From contig JANQGC010000190.1 in assembly GCA_028277515.1 (NCBI GenBank), positions 1 through 11,381 on the forward strand: 11,381 bases of DNA, read 5' to 3'. This document shows positions 6,908 through 11,381 of this stretch, one piece after another; position 1 is the first letter of the stretch; the number at the start of each line of letters is the position of its first letter. The notes beneath the pieces are model-generated. The model was not told where the DNA came from. It did no database searches and saw only the letters and a list, made by a program, of their open reading frames with translations. The position numbers and the translations under genes were made by a program. The DNA comes from Anaerolineae bacterium. GTDB taxonomy: Bacteria > Chloroflexota > Anaerolineae > Promineifilales > Promineifilaceae.

Positions 6908-7964
6908 TTACATACATCTTGCCAAGCAAGGCACCCTCAAGATAAATAGGGGCAACAAGTGTCCCAGTGCGGTTGGGATTTTCAGTGGCTCCAGAAGTTC
7001 TCCAATCCGAGAGTATCTTATATATTGAGGGCAATTCATCATTGCATACCGTGCCTGCCGAACCGCAACGATCATGACCCGACGGATCAGTATAATTGAT
7101 TGGAGCGTTGCGCACATAGCTGTAGCGGTTCAGGCTTTGCGGGTTGGCCGGATCAGGTACAATACTGTCGGGTGAGAGATACCGGTATATATAAGGCATG
7201 AAATACCTGGCGTTCATATAGGTCAGCCCGATATCCCGGTTTTCCTTGTGCCCGGTAAAGCCTCGATCTGTTATTGAGGGATTGGTTTCATCCGGGATCG
7301 TGCCCCGGTAGCCCCCAAACGGTTCATAGCGAATTACATCACCCATGATATAATTATCATTTCCCCACCAGCCAACGGCAACAACGCTCCCCAAATGATC
7401 CGTATACAGTTTTTGGTCATGATCATCTATTACGTCGTCATCAGCATCGAATGTTGCTACCCGCACTCCAACAAGTTGGCCGGCAATGCTATAGGTCGTC
7501 CGCTGAAAGCGTACCACAATATCGGGTGGGGGTGTATTGGTAGGCCTGAGTGTGCCCGTTGCGAAAGGTATTGAAGTTGAAGTATTTGTGACGTAAGGCA
7601 TTGAAGTATTCGTGGCTGTTGCTATGGGTGTACTACTTATAGGCGTAGGACTTTTTATCGTAAGCGTTCCATCGGTTTGGGGTATTATATCAGTTTCGAC
7701 CTCGGCTGCTGCTGTTGCCGGATATTGGTCCTCTGCACAGAGAAGCTCTTCTTCATATCCAGGGAATGGTGTGAAAATTTGTGTACCGCACGGCTTGGTG
7801 GTCAATCTCTCAAAGGTATTTGGTTGGCTCCCAACGGTGTTAACATCCTCCTGAGCATGGATCAGAGTGAACCCAGGAAACAGGAGAATGCCCAAAATAA
7901 AAGGGAGAATTCGAATTGAGATAAATTTCCCCGGAACATTTATCCACATCCGGTGTTCAACCAT
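6759..7964 (-). CDS. Short secreted RHS-core protein (401 aa) with a probably frameshifted C-terminus
   Basis: An N-terminal signal peptide (hydrophobic segment 19-35, likely cleavage after Ala37) targets it for export. Two Cys follow (59, 76), then a Thr/Ser/Pro linker at about 105-148. Residues about 185-296 are an RHS-repeat-associated core: YTDHLGSVVAV, RYEPFGGYRG, GFTGHKE, LTYMNARYFMPYIYRYLSPD, and NPQSLNRYSYVRNAPINYTD ending DPSGH. The many YD/RHS repeats that normally build the shell are missing; only a remnant of the last one (YSIAGQLVGVRV) precedes the core. After DPSGH, where polymorphic toxins carry their tip domain, about 105 residues follow. The last 45-50 (from about VIGRC) look out of frame, because another frame there reads as better protein. 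No toxin motif is recognised and no immunity gene is adjacent. No Shine-Dalgarno precedes the ATG; Met6 is an alternative start. Confidence 0.8.
   Translation of the reverse strand: MVEHRMWINVPGKFISIRILPFILGILLFPGFTLIHAQEDVNTVGSQPNTFERLTTKPCGTQIFTPFPGYEEELLCAEDQYPATAAAEVETDIIPQTDGTLTIKSPTPISSTPIATATNTSMPYVTNTSTSIPFATGTLRPTNTPPPDIVVRFQRTTYSIAGQLVGVRVATFDADDDVIDDHDQKLYTDHLGSVVAVGWWGNDNYIMGDVIRYEPFGGYRGTIPDETNPSITDRGFTGHKENRDIGLTYMNARYFMPYIYRYLSPDSIVPDPANPQSLNRYSYVRNAPINYTDPSGHDRCGSAGTVCNDELPSIYKILSDWRTSGATENPNRTGTLVAPIYLEGALLGKMYVMPPVIGRCLSARRDDRVVPAGTPTGANLLLSLGSNPVTRPDDPAARPPF
7565..7618 (-). repeat. Imperfect tandem repeat encoding the TNTS linker of the RHS protein
   Basis: Two units start with AAGGTATTGAAG (7565) and AAGGCATTGAAG (7595), 30 bases apart. 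The second unit is shorter by two codons. On the minus strand they encode the duplicated stretch TNTSMPYV and TNTSTSIPFAT. It lies in the flexible Thr/Pro linker between the signal peptide and the RHS core, where length changes in whole codons would be tolerated. Confidence 0.6.
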
Positions 7965-8176
7965 TGGTGCGTTTTTTGATGGAAATCAATAATGGAATGC
8001 TCTATTGAGTGTCTGATAGCCGTTTATCGGAGGTTTTTAATACGACATTTAGCTGATGTCACGCCTCAGTTTTTATTGGTCTTTTTTTCTATTGCTATGA
8101 CAATAATCATATGTATTAGATGACATATCTCACTTGCTAAATTGAAAGATGGACCTTACAATGAGCACGGTTGCAC

Positions 8177-8217
8177 ATTGACCAAAAACTTGCACAATAT
8201 AACATACCATGGTCAAT
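8177..8217. repeat. Inverted repeat ATTGACC ... GGTCAAT around the possible pckA promoter
   Basis: ATTGACC (8177-8183) and GGTCAAT (8211-8217) are perfect 7-bp inverted arms 27 bases apart. The left arm coincides with the candidate -35 box. The right arm overlaps the palindrome ACCATGGT (8206-8213). TTGCACA also occurs twice in direct orientation (8171-8177 and 8190-8196). The arrangement would suit a dimeric regulator on the promoter; no regulator is identified. Confidence 0.4.
8178..8205 (+). promoter_or_regulatory. Candidate promoter for pckA leader transcript
   Basis: TTGACC (8178-8183, five of six matches to -35) is followed after 16 bases by TAACAT (8200-8205, four of six matches to -10). 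TATAAC at 8198-8203 is a better -10 but with only 14 bases of spacing. Transcription would start near 8212 and give a leader of about 330 bases before pckA, including the hairpin-T6 element at 8303-8341. Confidence 0.35.
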
Positions 8218-8245
8218 TTAACCCCAGGCTTTTGCCGTAAATTAA

Positions 8246-8364
8246 GGGTGATGAGATAGTTCATTCCCCTCAGACTAGTTTTATTAATCTAAGCTTATAA
8301 GCTCAGCCTATCTCATTGGGTATATGGAGGGCTGGTTTTTTAACTATCATCTCGCGATTGAGAT
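8246..8364 (+). promoter_or_regulatory. Candidate structured leader RNA / attenuator of pckA
   Basis: ATGAGATAG (8251-8259) is perfectly complementary to CTATCTCAT (8308-8316). The overlapping GATAGTT (8255-8261) can instead pair with AACTATC (8342-8348) just after the T-tract. A perfect 12-bp palindrome AGCTTATAAGCT (8292-8303) lies between the arms. The right arm of the first pairing falls on the edge and loop of the terminator-like hairpin 8303-8335. A further ATCTC/GAGAT hairpin follows at 8349-8364. These partly exclusive pairings are what an attenuator or riboswitch would show. It matches no riboswitch class that I recognise, and ligand sensing is inference. Confidence 0.4.
8303..8341 (+). 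terminator. Intrinsic-terminator-like hairpin with T6 upstream of pckA
   Basis: TCAGCCT (8303-8309) pairs with GGGCTGG (8329-8335), including end wobbles. Six Ts (8336-8341) follow directly. No plus-strand gene precedes it, so it would end a short leader RNA or small RNA started near 8212, or act as an attenuator for pckA about 200 bases downstream. The loop is long (19 bases), so it would be of moderate strength. Confidence 0.45.
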
Positions 8365-8544
8365 CCGCCCCTTTTGTACAGTGGGTCGTGTTTTGGCGAT
8401 TCTCGGACGGGAACTACTCAGTCGTTGAATGAAAGAGAAGGAAACAGCCGAATTCCGGCCAACCTTCTAGCCAAAGCAAAAAAGAGAAAGACCAATGATG
8501 CCTGTCAGCCAGGCACCCAATCATATCTTAACAAGGAGTTCAAG

Positions 8545-10128
8545 ATGACAAACGAGTTTAATTTAAAAAATCACAATATTGATGTGACTAACATTCTGCG
8601 CAATGCTTCCCCACCGATCCTTTACGAAGAAGCCTTAGCTTACGAACCCGAAGCAGCGATTTCTGATGTCGGAGCGCTTATGGTTCGCTCTGGAGAAAAG
8701 ACGGGACGTAGCCCGAAAGACAAACGAATCGTAGAACATCCGGATTCGAAGGATGACATCTGGTGGGGTAATATCAACATTGCTGTGGACGAACACACCT
8801 TTCAAATCAATCGAGAACGGGCGTTAGATTATTTGAATCTCCTTGATAAGTTATACGTCGTTGATGGGTATGGCGGATGGGATGATGAAGGGCAAATCAA
8901 AGTTCGAATCATTTGTACGCGGCCGTATCACGCTTTGTTCATGTACAACATGCTCATTCGACCAACGGAAGAGCAGTTGGCGACATTTGGCGAGCCGGAC
9001 TATGTCATTTTCAATGCCGGGCAATTCCCCGCCAACCGATTCACGACGGGCATGACTTCTAAGACCAGCGTAGATCTCTCATTTGAGAAGCAAGAAATCG
9101 TTATTCTGGGTACTGAATACGCCGGTGAAATGAAAAAGGGCGTATTTACCGTTATGAATTATATCATGCCCAAGAAGGGCGTGCTGTCCATGCACTGTTC
9201 AGCCAACGAAGGAATCGATAATGATGTATCGCTTTTCTTTGGCCTTTCAGGAACGGGTAAAACCACGCTTTCGGCCGACCAACGCCGCCAACTCATCGGC
9301 GACGACGAACATTGCTGGACAGATGATGGCATTTTTAACATTGAAGGGGGTTGCTATGCTAAGGCAATAGACCTCTCGGCGGAAAATGAGCCAGAGATCT
9401 ACAGCGCCATAAGATATGGCACGGTACTGGAAAATGTTGTATATGATGAAAAGACACACGAAGTTGATTACACAGACGTTTCCATCACCCAAAACACGCG
9501 GGCTTCATATCCCATCGAGTTTATTCCTAATGCCAAGATACCTTGTGTTGGTGGGCATCCCAAGAACATTATCTTGCTAACAGCGGATGCCTTTGGCGTC
9601 CTGCCACCTGTAAGCAAGCTCACTCCCGAACAAGCGATGTATCACTTCATCAGTGGCTATACCGCAAAGGTAGCAGGAACCGAGGTGGGAGTCACCGATC
9701 CGGAAGCCACTTTTTCGGCTTGCTTCGGCGCCGCCTTTATGGTTTGGCACCCCAGTAAGTATGCCGAATTATTGGCTGAAAAAATGGAAAAACATGATTC
9801 CAAGGCCTGGTTGGTTAACACAGGCTGGACAGGTGGGCCTTTCGGAATTGGGTCACGTATCAGTCTCAAATATACACGAGCAATCATTGACGCTATCCAC
9901 GATGGTTCCTTAAACAGTGTGGATTATGTTGTTGATGAACTATTCGGCCTTGCCGTACCAACCTCCTGTCCACAGGTTCCATCGGAAGTTTTGATACCAA
10001 AGAAAACATGGCCAGACGCAACAGCCTATGATAATCAAGCCCGCAAACTAGCCAATCTCTTTAAAGAAAACTTTGAAAAATACAAGGAAGGAAGCAGCCA
10101 AGCAATAATTAATGCTGGACCTAAATAA
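8545..10128 (+). CDS. pckA: Phosphoenolpyruvate carboxykinase (ATP)
   Basis: A 527-residue cytosolic enzyme that converts oxaloacetate and ATP to PEP, CO2 and ADP, the first committed step of gluconeogenesis (reversible in some anaerobes). Motifs of the ATP-dependent family are all present: TGRSPKDK at 53-60 with the substrate-binding Arg55, Lys210/Lys211 in MPKKG, His217 in HCSANEG, the P-loop GLSGTGKT at 233-240, metal-binding GDD at 252-254, [13 protein letters not shown], and [23 protein letters not shown] near the C-terminus. Length is normal for the family. The start at 8545 is set by AAGGAG (8533-8538) six bases upstream and by homology; an upstream in-frame TTG at 8374 would add 57 unrelated residues. 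It is preceded by a long structured leader and followed by a strong terminator, so it is probably a single-gene unit whose expression may be controlled in the leader. Confidence 0.97.
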   Translation: MTNEFNLKNHNIDVTNILRNASPPILYEEALAYEPEAAISDVGALMVRSGEKTGRSPKDKRIVEHPDSKDDIWWGNINIAVDEHTFQINRERALDYLNLLDKLYVVDGYGGWDDEGQIKVRIICTRPYHALFMYNMLIRPTEEQLATFGEPDYVIFNAGQFPANRFTTGMTSKTSVDLSFEKQEIVILGTEYAGEMKKGVFTVMNYIMPKKGVLSMHCSANEGIDNDVSLFFGLSGTGKTTLSADQRRQLIGDDEHCWTDDGIFNIEGGCYAKAIDLSAENEPEIYSAIRYGTVLENVVYDEKTHEVDYTDVSITQNTRASYPIEFIPNAKIPCVGGHPKNIILLTADAFGVLPPVSKLTPEQAMYHFISGYTAKVAGTEVGVTDPEATFSACFGAAFMVWHPSKYAELLAEKMEKHDSKAWLVNTGWTGGPFGIGSRISLKYTRAIIDAIHDGSLNSVDYVVDELFGLAVPTSCPQVPSEVLIPKKTWPDATAYDNQARKLANLFKENFEKYKEGSSQAIINAGPK

Positions 10129-10171
10129 GGAAACTAGAACACAATCTGTATGTAGTGATTTGTGCATGTCC

Positions 10172-10204
10172 CCTGATTGAGTTCAAAACTATGCAAAAAT
10201 CAGG
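10172..10204. repeat. Inverted repeat CCTGATT ... AATCAGG downstream of pckA
   Basis: Perfect 7-bp arms lie at 10172-10178 and 10198-10204, with a 19-base loop. No T-tract follows, so this is not the terminator. It could be a 3'-end stability hairpin or an operator for the next gene. Confidence 0.3.
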
Positions 10205-10259
10205 ATCCAATCCTCAAACTCGACGTCACTGATCTAACGACATGCTTGAATAATTTGTG

Positions 10260-10294
10260 AAAATCCTGCTTCATTTTCTTGGAGCAGGATTTTT
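10260..10294. terminator. Strong intrinsic terminator after pckA
   Basis: AAAATCCTGCTTC (10260-10272) pairs with GGAGCAGGATTTT (10281-10293) with one wobble, around an 8-base loop. The A-run before it and T-run after it make it potentially bidirectional. It lies about 130 bases after the pckA stop and only 35 bases before the next gene's start, so that gene has very little room for its own promoter. Confidence 0.85.
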
Positions 10295-10328
10295 CAATTG
10301 GGTCTGCAAGGAGGCTCAGATCACCACA

Positions 10329-10613
10329 ATGATGAAACTAGATGAAAAAAGAGAAGCAATTGTACAAATATTACAAGAAACGGCCGCAGCTCACCATGCG
10401 GCATTTATCGAAACGGATGGCCTCGATCCCGAATGGCCACTCTGGTATGCTGAAAACCTTAAGGATAAACTCCCTCCCTTGCTGGAAACGGATCTGACGA
10501 TCAGCGAAATAACTTATCTCATGGTCCACCTGAGCAAGCTGCAAGCCTCAGAAGCCCCTGATGAGCCTTGGCCATCATTCTATGCGCGCTATTTGGAAAA
10601 GCAGGTGCGATAA
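10329..10613 (+). CDS. Conserved small protein with duplicated WP..YA motif (94 aa), function unknown
   Basis: A small soluble acidic, helical protein. It reads EAIVQILQETAAAHHAAFIE, then TDGLDPEWPLWYAENL, a middle segment with ISEITYLMVHL, and ends DEPWPSFYARYLEKQV. The two halves share a WP-(L/S)-(W/F)-YA-x-x-L motif, which suggests an internal duplication or a symmetric helical hairpin. I recognise the HHAAF-TDG-DPEWPLWYA pattern from unnamed proteins in many bacteria; no function is known to me. ATG 10329 is chosen: AAGGAGG lies at 10308-10314, 14 bases away, which is a long spacing, and ATG 10332 follows immediately. An upstream in-frame GTG at 10257 is rejected because it would translate the pckA terminator. 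It may depend on readthrough from pckA. It is convergent with tryptophanase, 13 bases apart. Confidence 0.8.
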   Translation: MMKLDEKREAIVQILQETAAAHHAAFIETDGLDPEWPLWYAENLKDKLPPLLETDLTISEITYLMVHLSKLQASEAPDEPWPSFYARYLEKQVR

Positions 10614-10626
10614 AATACCTGGAGGA

Positions 10627-11381
10627 TTAGGCCAATAACTTATTATGTGCCGGTTCTAGGCGGGCAGAAAAATGACGCAACACGGGGGGCGATTGAACAA
10701 TACGTAAGCCACGAATGTCATCTTTCATCTTGTTGACATGCAGCAGAACCTCGGCCAGGTAGTCGACGTGGCTCTGCGTGTAAACCCGGCGCGGAAAAGC
10801 CAGGCGCACCAGTTCCATCGCCGCCGGTTTTTCGCTGCCGTCCGGCTGTTGCCCAAACATCACAGACCCAATCTCCACGGAACGAATACCTCCTTCCAGA
10901 TAAAGGATGAGCGATAGCGCCCAGGCCGGGTATTCGGTTTGCGGAATATGGGGCAGCATATTCATAGCGTCAATGTAGATGGCATGGCCGCCAGGGGGCT
11001 GGACGATGGGAATTCCCGCATCAGTCAGGATTTCTCCCAAATAAGCCACCGATCGTATGCGATAGCGCAGATAATCTTCCTGGACAACTTCATGCAAGCC
11101 GACAGCGATGGCTTCTAAATCGTAACCGGCCAGTCCGCCATAGGTGGGGAACCCTTCACTCAAGATCAGCATATTTTTGCATGTCTGAGCCAATGCATCA
11201 TCATTCAGAGCGAGGAAACCGCCGATATTGGCCAGGCCATCCTTCTTGGCGCTCATGGTGCAGCCGTCAACATAGCTGAACATCTCCTGGGCAATGGCCA
11301 GGGGCGTTTTATCGGCATAGCCTTCCTCACGCATCTTGATAAACCAGGCGTTTTCGGCAAAACGGCAGGCATCAAGGAAGA
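10627..11381 (-). CDS. tnaA: Tryptophanase (tryptophan indole-lyase), C-terminal 251 residues; 5' end beyond window
   Basis: A PLP-dependent beta-eliminating lyase that cleaves tryptophan to indole, pyruvate and ammonia. The frame is open to the right edge, starting FLDACRFAENAWFIK, so the Met at 11334 is internal. The PLP lysine is the second Lys of MSAKKDG (codon 11242-11244), followed by EGFPTYGGLAG, GGHAIYIDAMNMLPHIP, GIRSVEIGS, LAFPRRVYTQSHVDYL and LRHFSARL. The related tyrosine phenol-lyase has Arg in place of Ile in the VEIG motif and Phe in place of His in LRHF. Both positions here are of tryptophanase type. About 55 percent of a usual 460-475-residue protein is visible. Pyruvate from this enzyme could enter the PEP node served by the dikinase and PEP carboxykinase nearby (inference). 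No terminator was seen in the 13-base gap to the convergent small gene. Confidence 0.88.
   Translation of the reverse strand, partial: FLDACRFAENAWFIKMREEGYADKTPLAIAQEMFSYVDGCTMSAKKDGLANIGGFLALNDDALAQTCKNMLILSEGFPTYGGLAGYDLEAIAVGLHEVVQEDYLRYRIRSVAYLGEILTDAGIPIVQPPGGHAIYIDAMNMLPHIPQTEYPAWALSLILYLEGGIRSVEIGSVMFGQQPDGSEKPAAMELVRLAFPRRVYTQSHVDYLAEVLLHVNKMKDDIRGLRIVQSPPVLRHFSARLEPAHNKLLA

Larger units (their letters stand above)
7965..8544. other. 580-base non-coding region between RHS gene and pckA
   Basis: No convincing gene is seen. The open frame running from TTG 8374 into pckA is not protein-like before residue 58. The left part (7965-8100) is AT-rich and should hold the RHS gene promoter; GACAT/ATGTC arms at 8044-8060 form a small inverted repeat. 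The centre holds a possible pckA promoter and a structured leader, listed separately. Near pckA, TGCCTG/CAGGCA (8499-8504 and 8510-8515) form a 6-bp hairpin with a 5-base loop 17 bases before the ribosome-binding site. Confidence 0.7.

Noticed and set aside
6759..7076. Toxin domain after the RHS core
   Set aside because: The sequence after DPSGH shows no nuclease, deaminase or ADP-ribosylation motif, the last part is out of frame, and no immunity gene is adjacent.
6908..7117. 69-codon minus-strand open frame in the +1 frame upstream of the orphan segment
   Set aside because: It is not protein-like and overlaps the well-supported RHS frame, so the frame switch must lie to its left.
8374..8544. 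N-terminal extension of pckA from TTG 8374
   Set aside because: The 57 extra residues are unlike the family, and the ATG at 8545 has an excellent ribosome-binding site.
10257..10328. GTG start extending the 94-residue protein
   Set aside because: It would translate the arms of the pckA terminator and lies upstream of the AAGGAGG that fits ATG 10329.
10627..11381. Tyrosine phenol-lyase (tpl)
   Set aside because: The substrate-recognising Arg and Phe positions are Ile and His, as in tryptophanase.

Overview
The window looks like chromosomal DNA from a member of the Chloroflexota, perhaps an Anaerolineae- or Caldilineae-type metagenome contig. The evidence is a very large MalT-like LuxR (LAL) regulator, a small secreted protein with a PT-rich linker and an RHS core, two small proteins of families I associate with that phylum, and a strongly over-used palindrome (ACGGCCGT). 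This placement is inferred from gene style; no marker gene is present. There are no rRNA or tRNA genes, CRISPR arrays, transposases or phage genes.

Left part (1-5116). A minus-strand pair lies here: a small conserved protein of about 72 residues (1997-2215), then a PEP-utilising dikinase that runs off the left edge (1-1909). The visible part of the dikinase resembles the rifampicin-phosphotransferase/PEP-synthase group. Divergent from this pair is a 910-residue LAL-type LuxR regulator (2384-5116). It has a perfect TATAAT six bases before its GTG start, which suggests leaderless translation. A hairpin-forming stretch lies in the divergent intergenic region.

Middle part (5180-7964, minus strand). 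This is a degraded secreted-protein locus. It begins with a signal peptide, a Thr/Pro linker with a tandem repeat, and a lone RHS-repeat-associated core. Reading then shifts into another frame that carries convincing protein sequence (6650-6907). That frame is interrupted by one TAA and resumes in the same frame as a 485-residue beta-rich ORF (5180-6637). The three ORFs read best as pieces of one or two surface-protein genes broken by a frameshift or recombination junction and a nonsense codon.

Right part (7965-11381). A 580-base leader region with a candidate promoter, nested inverted repeats and an intrinsic-terminator-like hairpin precedes pckA (ATP-type PEP carboxykinase, 8545-10128). A strong terminator follows, then a 94-residue conserved small protein with an internally repeated WP..YA motif (10329-10613). 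Convergent with it is the 3' half of tryptophanase, tnaA, which runs off the right edge.

Together the metabolic genes (tryptophanase giving pyruvate, a PEP-forming or PEP-using dikinase, PEP carboxykinase) fit amino-acid catabolism feeding the pyruvate/PEP/oxaloacetate node. They are not one operon, and a shared role is inference.
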